DNA from: Candidatus Nanohalarchaeota archaeon | Lineage (GTDB): Archaea; EX4484-52; JAADEF01 | Assembly: GCA_013153555.1 (NCBI GenBank) | Contig: JAADEF010000034.1 | Coordinates: 1-5,901 of the forward strand | Direction of reading: 5' to 3' | Length of the DNA: 5,901 nt | Part shown: positions 1 to 4,733 of the stretch, piece by piece | How the letters are laid out: each line of letters opens with the position of its first letter | How positions within the stretch are numbered: position 1 is the first letter of the stretch | The notes under the pieces: model-generated | What the model saw: the letters and a program-made list of their open reading frames with translations, nothing else | Database searches by the model: none | Told to the model about the DNA's origin: nothing | Program-made: the position numbers and the translations under genes

Positions 1-15
1 CAGTAGGGTTATTTC

Positions 16-1068
16 ATGGAATATGCATATAAGAAACTTAACATACCCGCCACTGCAACAATTCTTGACCCGTTTTTAGGATCCGGAACTACTTGTGTAT
101 ATGCAAAAGAACAAGGAAATCCATGTTATGGCAGAGATGTTAATGAAGTTGCACTTTTAGCTTCACGCGTCAAAACTTATGACTATGAAATAACCCTACT
201 GAAAGAAAGTCTCAAAAAAATATATGAAGCATATCCTAAAATCACAATCAACAAAGATTTATTAAAAAAATATCCGGACATTGTTAGAAAAGCATTTCCT
301 CTCCCAGTATTAATGGATCTGTTAAAATTTAAAAACGCAATTGAAACAGCCATTGAAAAACAAAAATATAAAGAGTTCTTTATATTGGCTTTAATGAACA
401 CCTCAACTATTTGCACTTATGCAGAAAAGCACGGAGGTAGTATTCGCATAAATAAGCACAGAAAATTTCCTCCTGTGAAAATAAAGTTTAAGCAAATAGC
501 TAAAAAAATGATAAGTGATTTAGAAAAAGTTAAGTTCAAAGGCAGTGAAGCTCAAATAGATATAAGAAAAGAAGATGCAAGATTTATGAAATCCGTTCCT
601 GACGAAGAAGTGAATTTTATCATTACCTCCCCTCCTTACCTCAACAAAATAGAATACACCAATGTTTATGCTATAGAGCAATACTTATTCATTTCTCCAC
701 AATACTCTAAACCAGCAGTAAGGTCTTTCATAGGAGAGACTTTAAAAAAAGAGGTGGAAGATGTCTTTAAAGGCAGATATGCTCTAAACACCATTGCCAA
801 AGCATACTTCAAAGATATGAAGCAAGTTGTAAAGGAAATGGCTCGCGTGTTGGTTCCAAATGGAAAAGGAGCAGTGGTCATAGGTCAAGGCTGCTTTCCT
901 GATGGGGTAATAAAAAGTGATGAACTCCTCGCAGAACTAATGGAAGAAGAAGGGTTAGAAGTTTTTGAAATTGAGGTAGGAAATGAAAGATGGTGTATGC
1001 GCAACAGAACTCGTAAAGTAGGAATTATGCAAGAAAATGTTATATGGTTTAAAAAGGTGAAATCATAG
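16..1068 (+). CDS. DNA methyltransferase, cytosine-N4 type (possibly N-terminally truncated)
   Basis: SAM-dependent DNA methyltransferase of the N4/N6 amino-methylase superfamily, 350 aa. The SAM-binding motif I is DPFLGSGTT at residues 18-26. A motif II-like GRDVNEVALLASRVKT follows at about 39-54, with acidic Asp41. A motif III-like EDARFM lies at 186-191, and the catalytic motif IV is TSPPY at 204-208, continuing LNKIEYTNVY. TSPPY/SPPY is characteristic of N4-cytosine methylases. The stretch at 60-170 between motifs I and IV could hold target-recognition or helical elements. Only 17 residues precede motif I, whereas relatives with this TSPPYLN signature usually carry a motif X region (an aromatic PYPAKF-like segment) before it. 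An in-frame TAG lies at bases 4-6, just upstream of the ATG. The start at 16 has a weak AGGG upstream. No restriction endonuclease is visible in the window. The gene overlaps the next by four bases (ATAG). Confidence 0.85.
   Translation: MEYAYKKLNIPATATILDPFLGSGTTCVYAKEQGNPCYGRDVNEVALLASRVKTYDYEITLLKESLKKIYEAYPKITINKDLLKKYPDIVRKAFPLPVLMDLLKFKNAIETAIEKQKYKEFFILALMNTSTICTYAEKHGGSIRINKHRKFPPVKIKFKQIAKKMISDLEKVKFKGSEAQIDIRKEDARFMKSVPDEEVNFIITSPPYLNKIEYTNVYAIEQYLFISPQYSKPAVRSFIGETLKKEVEDVFKGRYALNTIAKAYFKDMKQVVKEMARVLVPNGKGAVVIGQGCFPDGVIKSDELLAELMEEEGLEVFEIEVGNERWCMRNRTRKVGIMQENVIWFKKVKS
1055..1060 (+). promoter_or_regulatory. Ribosome binding site of the winged-helix gene
   Basis: AGGTGA lies inside the end of the methyltransferase gene and matches the archaeal 16S 3' end complement (GGAGGTGATC). 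Four bases separate it from ATA at 1065. That spacing resembles the other ribosome binding sites here and supports initiation at a non-AUG codon. Confidence 0.6.
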
Positions 1069-1331
1069 CAAACATTCAAATAGTTAAAAAAATAGTTAAA
1101 GTTCTGAGGAATCAGCCAGGTGGTCTATGGATAAGAGAAATTGCAAGGCAAACAAATGAACATCCTGAAACAATAAGAAGAGTAATTGCCAAATACCCTC
1201 AACTATTTGAAGAATATGCTGACCTCACCTCTTATGGCATTAATCTTAAATTCATAAGGCTTAAAAAAGATTATGCTAAATACTACGCATCTTTGTTATC
1301 ACGTGAGGCGTTAAATAATGCTAACGATTGA
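1065..1331 (+). CDS. Small winged-helix DNA-binding protein with a non-canonical (ATA) start
   Basis: Open frame of 88 codons, TAA at 1050-1052 to TGA at 1329-1331, with no usable ATG, GTG or TTG near its beginning. The best start is ATA at 1065, four bases after AGGTGA and overlapping the methyltransferase TAG as ATAG. The translation looks like a winged-helix domain. Helix 1 is about residues 3-17 (IQIVKKIVKVLRNQ). GGLWIREIARQT at 19-30 followed by HPETIRRVIAKYP at 33-45 forms the helix-turn-helix. LTSYGINLKFIRLK at 54-67 resembles the wing hairpin, and a short charged helix ends the protein. The gene overlaps rtcA by 14 bases and lies between two nucleic-acid modifying enzymes, so a local regulator is the natural inference. 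Alternative starts are ATC at 1062 or ATT at 1074, and a start-codon-loss pseudogene is possible. The exact family is not recognised. Confidence 0.7.
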   Translation: MANIQIVKKIVKVLRNQPGGLWIREIARQTNEHPETIRRVIAKYPQLFEEYADLTSYGINLKFIRLKKDYAKYYASLLSREALNNAND

Positions 1332-2289
1332 CGGTAGTGTGGGAGAAGGAGGAGGGCAAATTCTTAGAACTACTGCTTCATTGGCAGCCATTCTACAAAA
1401 AGATGTTAAGATAATAAATGTGAGAGCTAAACGCAATCCTCCTGGACTAAAAGCTCAACATTTGCATGCATTAAAAGCTTTAGAATATTTCGGTATAGAA
1501 ATAAAAGCAGAACTTGGAAGTAAAGAAGTAATTATCAAAGGAAGCAAATTAAGTTTAAACAAGGTTCCTAAAATCATAAAAATAAATATAGGAACTGCTG
1601 GATCAACAAATTTAGTGGCGCAAACATTAATGCCTGTACTTGCGTATTACAATGTAAAACATAAAGTCTCAATTAAAGGAGGTACGGATGTAATACATGC
1701 GCCTTCTTCTTTATGGATGAAAAAAGTTTATATACCGTATTTAAGTAAAACATTTGGCATAGAATTTCAATATGATGTATTACGCAAAGGTTATTATCCT
1801 AAGGGGGGAGGAGAGATAAGCATAGAGCTTAAAAATGCTTCATGGCAGTATGATAAAATGAAGTATGAAGAAGCAGAACATTACCAAGCAATGTGTGAGC
1901 ATACGCATAAGCTGAAAAAAGTTTGTGAAAAACATAAAACTTTATTAATACAAGAACTGCCAAATATCATTTACGAAAGTAAAGAAGTTAATGCTCTAAG
2001 CGAGGGTGTAAACGGCATAATAATGCTGAACCAAGGCATAGGTGTGGATTGGGTAGGAGAGAAAGCAAAACCTTTAGAATATATTCTTAAAGAAAGGTTA
2101 GATGAGCTTCGTAAAATGCAACATCTCCGCAACCCTTACAACAAATGGCTCTGCGATCAGGCAATGATATGGTTTGCGGTTTATGCAGTAAAAACAAACT
2201 CCTCCTTAGAATTTCCAAAATGCACAACCTACAGCATGCACGCAAAAACCAATAGATGGGTTATTGAGGGGGTTTTAAGATTTGGATAA
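1318..2289 (+). CDS. rtcA: RNA 3'-terminal phosphate cyclase
   Basis: RtcA converts RNA 3'-phosphate ends to 2',3'-cyclic phosphates using ATP, through an enzyme-AMP intermediate on histidine. The 323-residue product is slightly shorter than the usual ~340. Family signatures occur in order. DGSVGEGGGQILRT is at 5-18 and NVRAKRNPPGLKAQHLHA at 34-51. NIGTAGSTNLVAQTL is at 90-104 and GGTDVIHAPS at 121-130. LRKGYYPKGGGE is at 155-166 and WLCDQAMIWFA at 277-287. The C-terminal SMHAKTNRWVIE contains His308, which fits the adenylated nucleophile (His309 in E. coli RtcA). The insert domain lies roughly at 170-270. The ATG has GTGAGG at 1303-1308, nine bases upstream, inside the overlapping winged-helix gene. 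The 3' end overlaps the convergent membrane-protein gene by 15 bases. No rtcB ligase gene is in the window. The substrate in this organism cannot be told from sequence. Confidence 0.95.
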   Translation: MLTIDGSVGEGGGQILRTTASLAAILQKDVKIINVRAKRNPPGLKAQHLHALKALEYFGIEIKAELGSKEVIIKGSKLSLNKVPKIIKINIGTAGSTNLVAQTLMPVLAYYNVKHKVSIKGGTDVIHAPSSLWMKKVYIPYLSKTFGIEFQYDVLRKGYYPKGGGEISIELKNASWQYDKMKYEEAEHYQAMCEHTHKLKKVCEKHKTLLIQELPNIIYESKEVNALSEGVNGIIMLNQGIGVDWVGEKAKPLEYILKERLDELRKMQHLRNPYNKWLCDQAMIWFAVYAVKTNSSLEFPKCTTYSMHAKTNRWVIEGVLRFG

Positions 2290-3543
2290 TTCTTCTATAA
2301 ACATTTCTTCTCCTAGCTCTTTAGAACCTTCTTTAAAAGTTTTTACTTCATTTATTAACTCTTTAACAGTATTCATAATATTAACGATGTTACGTCTCAT
2401 TATTTTTGTATCTCCTGATTGTTTAATAATCTCGAGTTTATTAATTAGATCTCTTAAACCACCACTTCCATTTAAATAATCAGACAATACCTTATTACGC
2501 TTTAGATAACTAATAACTTCATTAATACCTCGAATCATATCTCCTAAAGGCTTCTCACCTTCAATAGTATGATAAAGCAAAGCATGTAAATGTTCTAAAG
2601 AAGATAATAAAGTATCATATTTGGTCGACTCTTTAATATAAGCTTCAGCTGCTTTAAATTGATGTTGAGTTCTATGACTCTGCTTCCATAAATAATTAAT
2701 ATATGCAACATAAGATCCTACAAGCATAGACAAAGTACCTGTAACTAAACCAGTAGAATAATCATATAAAGAAACGATAGTAGTTAAAAAAACAGACATT
2801 AAAATCACAGAAATGACGAATCGTTTATTCATCATACGTTTTAAGGAAGTTACTACGTCTCCCTCAAATCTCAAAAGATGAATTACTGCCCCTATAGCCA
2901 AAACAGTTATAAAAATAACAGGTGATATGCCAAAAGGCCCTAATGAATAAATATTTATAAATTCAAAAAAGCTATCAAATAGTTGTTCAATAAATTTATT
3001 TCTCTCGCCAACAACATACCCACCTATAAACAAGAAAACCATTAAAGGTGCATGGGCGAGGAGCGTTTGGAAGTAGCTGCCTCCAAATGCATAACCCCAT
3101 TCTTCAAGTCTTTTTTTGTAGTGATGAGATAAACCTAAAAGCACCAAAGCAGCAAAGAAAAGCATTATGGAAAGTGCAGTGTAATTCGCAGTAAGTTGAG
3201 CTATTGCTAAGTTAATAGGTGAAAATAAAGCAATTAAAGCGATCATCAAAGAAAGAATTCTAGAAACATTTTCTCTCACAATCCTAATCTCTGAAAGAAT
3301 TCCATCAACTAAGAAAAATATAAACAAGAATGGTGCGAGAAGATATTTAATCATAGCAATCCATTTACCGCTCGTCCAGTAACTGCTTTCAAACATATTT
3401 AAACAATCAACATAATCACTTGTACTTTGAGGAGGGGTATTCATATCACAAACAGCATAAGCATTAGAAACATAAAAAGCCATAAACATTCCAAATAAAA
3501 CCAATAAAAACAAGTGCTTTCTATTGAAATATTTGAATTTCAT
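2275..3543 (-). CDS. Polytopic membrane protein with signal peptide and helical cytoplasmic tail
   Basis: A 422-residue protein of unrecognised family. The N-terminus has basic residues then a hydrophobic stretch (11-24) ending SNAYA-V, a typical signal-peptidase site at about residue 30. A short outer segment follows with Cys32 and Cys47, which could form a disulfide. Seven further hydrophobic helices lie at about 61-82, 94-116, 120-139, 159-179, 203-225, 241-259 and 264-286. Positive charges sit on alternate loops (HHYKKRLEEW 139-149, SLKRMMNKRF 233-242), predicting N-out/C-in topology. Residues 290-422 are charged and helical, probably cytoplasmic with coiled-coil potential. The start has GGGGTG at 3557-3552 (minus strand) and GAGG directly before the ATG. 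A TATA-like box lies upstream at 3606-3615. The general shape resembles secretion or pilus membrane subunits, but no family motif supports that. The gene is convergent with rtcA and overlaps it. Confidence 0.85.
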   Translation of the reverse strand: MKFKYFNRKHLFLLVLFGMFMAFYVSNAYAVCDMNTPPQSTSDYVDCLNMFESSYWTSGKWIAMIKYLLAPFLFIFFLVDGILSEIRIVRENVSRILSLMIALIALFSPINLAIAQLTANYTALSIMLFFAALVLLGLSHHYKKRLEEWGYAFGGSYFQTLLAHAPLMVFLFIGGYVVGERNKFIEQLFDSFFEFINIYSLGPFGISPVIFITVLAIGAVIHLLRFEGDVVTSLKRMMNKRFVISVILMSVFLTTIVSLYDYSTGLVTGTLSMLVGSYVAYINYLWKQSHRTQHQFKAAEAYIKESTKYDTLLSSLEHLHALLYHTIEGEKPLGDMIRGINEVISYLKRNKVLSDYLNGSGGLRDLINKLEIIKQSGDTKIMRRNIVNIMNTVKELINEVKTFKEGSKELGEEMFIEELSKS

Positions 3544-3551
3544 TCCTCACA

Positions 3552-3557
3552 CACCCC
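3552..3557 (-). promoter_or_regulatory. Ribosome binding site of the membrane-protein gene
   Basis: Read on the minus strand this is GGGGTG, eight bases before the ATG at 3543. It is followed by GAGG immediately next to the start. It supports the chosen start, after which a normal signal peptide begins. Confidence 0.5.
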
Positions 3558-3603
3558 TAAATGCCATTACTATGATAAGTATATTAATTATTTAGCATCC
3601 GAG

Positions 3604-3621
3604 CCTATATATAAATTTGTT
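3604..3621 (-). promoter_or_regulatory. Archaeal TATA/BRE promoter for the membrane-protein gene
   Basis: The minus strand reads AACAAA followed by TTTATATATAGG: an A-rich BRE-like element and then a strong TATA box (minus bases 3615-3606). Transcription starting about 25 bases downstream, near 3582, would leave a leader of about 40 bases before the ATG at 3543. The plus-strand reading is also TATA-like but has no purine-rich BRE. Confidence 0.5.
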
Positions 3622-3730
3622 CACCATCTAATTTTATGACGAGCAAAACATAAAACTAAAAAATTAAATAACTCGCATCACCTTTCAATTAAGAAAGAAA
3701 ATCCATATCTTAGTGTCAATCATATAATTG

Positions 3731-3815
3731 CGAACAGAGAGGTGTAGCTCCTGCTATTAATATGGGAGCGTTAGCGAGCATCTAGGGTATCACGCGAAGC
3801 GATGATACCCTTTTT
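3731..3815 (+). ncRNA. Candidate structured non-coding RNA or palindromic intergenic element
   Basis: A GC-richer island in AT-rich intergenic DNA, a pattern that often marks structured RNA in AT-rich thermophiles. Two competing foldings are visible in its first half. In one, GCTCC (3747-3751) pairs with GGAGC (3765-3769). In the other, GCTC (3747-3750) plus GCTA (3753-3756) pairs with TAGC (3772-3775) plus GAGC (3776-3779). The island ends in a perfect hairpin followed by TTTTT on the plus strand, so plus orientation is favoured. I do not recognise it as SRP RNA or RNase P RNA, and no convincing C/D or H/ACA box set is present. A dispersed palindromic repeat, or trailer RNA of tRNA-Glu on the other strand, would look similar. 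Confidence 0.3.
3785..3815 (+). terminator. Perfect hairpin followed by T5 (terminator-like)
   Basis: GGGTATCA (3785-3792) pairs perfectly with TGATACCC (3803-3810); A3784-T3811 can add a ninth pair. Inside, CGC (3793-3795) pairs with GCG (3799-3801) around a GAA loop, containing the very stable GCGAAGC mini-hairpin. TTTTT follows at 3811-3815. On the plus strand this looks like an intrinsic terminator, yet no plus-strand protein gene lies upstream in the window. Archaea usually terminate at T-runs without hairpins, so a structural RNA end is as likely. Confidence 0.5.
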
Positions 3816-3823
3816 AGGGTGCA

Positions 3824-3837
3824 GGGAAGAATTTCCC
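3824..3837 (-). repeat. Small hairpin just downstream of tRNA-Glu
   Basis: GGGAA (3824-3828) and TTCCC (3833-3837) form a 5-bp stem with a 4-base loop. It begins four bases past the tRNA 3' end (discriminator at 3842) on the minus strand. It may act in tRNA 3' processing or transcription end, but no T-run follows on the minus strand. Its role is inferred only. Confidence 0.3.
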
Positions 3838-3841
3838 GCCA

Positions 3842-3915
3842 TGCTCCGGCCGGGATTTGAACCCGGGGCTGTGGCTCGAGAGGCCACGATGTTTGCCGGA
3901 CTACACCACCGGAGC
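3842..3915 (-). tRNA. tRNA-Glu (anticodon CTC)
   Basis: A complete 74-base cloverleaf on the minus strand. The acceptor GCTCCGG/CCGGAGC has seven Watson-Crick pairs with discriminator A. The D arm is GTGT...ACAT with AGTCCGGCAA as loop. The anticodon stem is GTGGC/GCCAC with loop CTCTCGA, giving anticodon CTC, which reads GAG. The variable region has four bases (AGCC). The T arm is CCGGG-TTCAAAT-CCCGG. CCA is not encoded (TGG follows), and there is no intron. The GTGTAGTCCGGC D-loop matches archaeal tRNA-Glu as I know it. Stems are nearly all G:C although the surrounding DNA is AT-rich, suggesting a thermophilic host. It sits 63 bases downstream of the rpoK-partner gene on the same strand. 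Confidence 0.95.
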
Positions 3916-3944
3916 ACACAATTAAAATTTTTTATACGGTATGA

Positions 3945-3957
3945 CTTTAAAAAAATT
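3945..3957 (-). promoter_or_regulatory. Possible TATA box of tRNA-Glu
   Basis: The minus strand reads AATTTTTTTAAAG about 30-40 bases upstream of the first tRNA base (3915). That distance suits a TATA box with transcription starting a few bases before the tRNA. The A/T richness makes this a weak call, and the same bases include the T7 tract listed as a terminator. Confidence 0.3.
3949..3955 (-). terminator. T7 tract downstream of the rpoK-partner gene
   Basis: Seven A's on plus give TTTTTTT on minus, 23 bases after the stop codon of the 143-residue gene. Oligo-T tracts terminate archaeal transcription without a hairpin, so this may end the rpoK transcript before tRNA-Glu. Confidence 0.35.
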
Positions 3958-3978
3958 ACGCATCTGCATTACAAGAAA

Positions 3979-4410
3979 TTAAAAATCTGTTATATCTTTC
4001 CTTGTACCACGCACTTTTATTAATGGTGGATTGCCAAATAAATCATCAAAATACCTTAATATTTCTTCTCCTTCCGATATTTTAGGAAAGTATAAATTTA
4101 TCGCATAGCACACTTTTCCATTTTTAGAAACTAACTGATAAGTTAAGATGGTTTCAAGAGGCTCATTTTTCTCTTCAGAAGTTGCAGATAACAAAACATA
4201 TTTTTCTTGATAATAAAGACCTCTGCCAGAGACAATTATCTTTCTAAATCCTGATGATCTTAGCTTCTCTTTTATCTTTCTTAAATAAAAATTTAGATCA
4301 TCGCGAGGAACATAAGCTATATAATCTAAAGAAGAGAGTAAAGGTGAAAAAGTTTGTACTTTATAAAAAGACGAAATATCTGAGCGAGTTTCATTACCTA
4401 ATTCATAAAT
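3979..4410 (-). CDS. Hypothetical protein downstream of rpoK, non-canonical (ATT) start
   Basis: An open frame of about 143 codons in the same frame as rpoK, separated from it by the rpoK TGA. No ATG, GTG or TTG occurs near its beginning; the first in-frame TTG (4194) would cut away about half of it. The best start is ATT at 4410, six bases after AGGTGA (4422-4417), which contains the rpoK stop. The product is soluble-looking alpha/beta with no signal peptide or membrane helix. Visible segments are a helix at about 37-52 (RDDLNFYLRKIKEKLR), strands at FRKIIVSG (55-62), KYVLLSATS (70-78) and CYAINLYFP (101-109), a helix at about 113-125, and a basic C-terminus (RGTRKD). No family is recognised. 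Sharing a transcript with rpoK hints at information processing, which is inference. A TGA-readthrough fusion with rpoK is a less likely reading. Confidence 0.7.
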   Translation of the reverse strand: MYELGNETRSDISSFYKVQTFSPLLSSLDYIAYVPRDDLNFYLRKIKEKLRSSGFRKIIVSGRGLYYQEKYVLLSATSEEKNEPLETILTYQLVSKNGKVCYAINLYFPKISEGEEILRYFDDLFGNPPLIKVRGTRKDITDF

Positions 4411-4416
4411 AACCGC

Positions 4417-4422
4417 TCACCT
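4417..4422 (-). promoter_or_regulatory. Ribosome binding site of the rpoK-partner gene
   Basis: The minus strand reads AGGTGA, spanning the last codon of rpoK (AGG) and its TGA stop. Six bases separate it from ATT at 4410. It is the main evidence that translation restarts here without a standard start codon. Confidence 0.55.
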
Positions 4423-4587
4423 TACCACATCAATAGGTATAACTTCCTTTTCAAATTCCAATTTAGCAATAACAATAGGATCATATATGTCTTTTATTTT
4501 AATTAGTGGTGGTGCGCCCATGGAAATCTGTAATGCTCGCGCACTTATTATCCTGGCTTTCTCATATTTAGTATAAGGCATGCTCAT
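4417..4587 (-). CDS. rpoK: DNA-directed RNA polymerase subunit K
   Basis: A 56-residue protein matching archaeal RpoK, homologue of eukaryotic Rpb6 and bacterial omega. It helps assemble and stabilise the largest subunit of RNA polymerase. The diagnostic run is YTKYEKARIISARALQISMG at 5-24, followed by APPLI (25-29), DPIVIAKLEFEKEVIPIDVV (36-55) and a terminal Arg. The usual RpoK pattern is YEKARIIGARALQIAMGAP, then a DP-x-x-IA-x-x-E segment, then VIPI-x-VRR; length is normal (about 57). Three in-frame ATGs lie close together at 4593, 4587 and 4581. GAGGG at 4598-4594, six bases before the ATG at 4587, favours that start (MSMPYTKYEK). The gene heads a probable two-gene unit. Its usual archaeal neighbours (rpoN, ribosomal proteins, enolase) are absent here. 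Confidence 0.93.
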   Translation of the reverse strand: MSMPYTKYEKARIISARALQISMGAPPLIKIKDIYDPIVIAKLEFEKEVIPIDVVR

Positions 4588-4593
4588 ATACAT

Positions 4594-4598
4594 CCCTC
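4594..4598 (-). promoter_or_regulatory. Ribosome binding site deciding the rpoK start
   Basis: GAGGG on the minus strand directly abuts the ATG at 4593 and lies six bases before the ATG at 4587. The spacing favours 4587 over the 4593 and 4581 alternatives. Confidence 0.5.
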
Positions 4599-4624
4599 TT
4601 TCACAGCTATTTAATTATACCTCA

Positions 4625-4640
4625 TAAATTTTAAAAGATT
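4625..4640 (-). promoter_or_regulatory. Possible TATA element of rpoK
   Basis: The minus strand has an AT-rich TTTTAAAATTTAT-type box some 40-50 bases before the rpoK ATG. Transcription about 25 bases later would leave room for the GAGGG site. A second AT-rich candidate (TATAATTAAA, 4619-4610) is too close unless the transcript is nearly leaderless. The region is very AT-rich, so this is tentative. Confidence 0.25.
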
Positions 4641-4683
4641 TTTTAATTAAAACAATAAACAAATTCGCATAACAAATAAAAAA

Positions 4684-4700
4684 AGTAAAATTTTAAATAA
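4684..4700 (+). promoter_or_regulatory. TATA/BRE promoter of the envelope gene pair
   Basis: Purine-rich AGTAAAA followed by TTTTAAATAA resembles an archaeal BRE plus TATA box. Transcription about 25 bases downstream, near 4720, would give a very short leader containing AGGTGATC just before the ATG at 4734. It is divergent from the rpoK promoter within 146 bases. Confidence 0.4.
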
Positions 4701-4722
4701 GTTCCTAATCTATTTAATTAAT

Positions 4723-4730
4723 AGGTGATC
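4723..4730 (+). promoter_or_regulatory. Ribosome binding site that decides the start at 4734
   Basis: AGGTGATC is a full match to the archaeal anti-Shine-Dalgarno core. Its own GTG (4725) is in frame with the gene and can be mistaken for the start. The ATG at 4734, three bases after the C, is the correct distance. Confidence 0.75.
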
Positions 4731-4733
4731 TAC

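Larger units (their letters stand above)
3544..3841. other. Intergenic region between membrane-protein gene and tRNA-Glu
   Basis: No convincing protein gene here. The part next to the membrane-protein gene (3544-3730) is AT-rich and holds its promoter and ribosome binding site. The part next to the tRNA (about 3731-3841) is clearly GC-richer and contains several inverted repeats, described separately. Two tiny reading frames exist in it, of 7 codons (plus) and 21 codons (minus). Neither has good support. Confidence 0.6.

Noticed and set aside
183..1079. Minus-strand frames opposite the methyltransferase
   Set aside because: They are antisense shadows with no ribosome binding sites or domain signals, opposite a clear gene.
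2282..2479. Plus-strand frame inside the membrane-protein gene
   Set aside because: Ser/Leu-rich antisense shadow of the helical tail.
3763..3784. Plus-strand mini-frame of seven codons (MGALASI) after an AGAGGTG, followed by a terminator-like hairpin, resembling a leader peptide
   Set aside because: AGGTG is 17 bases away, too far from the ATG. No plus-strand gene follows for it to control.
3722..3787. Minus-strand 21-codon frame starting ATG at 3784 (MLANAPILIAG...) with a protein-like look
   Set aside because: It lies inside the inverted-repeat element, is preceded directly by an in-frame TAG, and has no ribosome binding site. Too short to support.
3842..3915. tRNA-Glu as an integration site for a mobile element
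   Set aside because: No second copy of the tRNA 3' end and no integrase are visible in the window.
3802..4023. Plus-strand 73-codon frame across the tRNA region
   Set aside because: It runs antisense through tRNA-Glu. The peptide is the familiar artefact of translating a tRNA T-arm complement (RPGFEPGA).
3979..4194. Taking the TTG at 4194 as the start of the rpoK-partner gene
   Set aside because: The frame continues upstream for over 70 protein-like codons to a good ribosome binding site at the rpoK stop. The TTG has no such site.
3979..4587. Shared PPLIKI/PPLIKV in RpoK (26-31) and the partner protein (128-133), suggesting duplication
   Set aside because: Only six residues match, with no similarity around them. 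Most likely chance.
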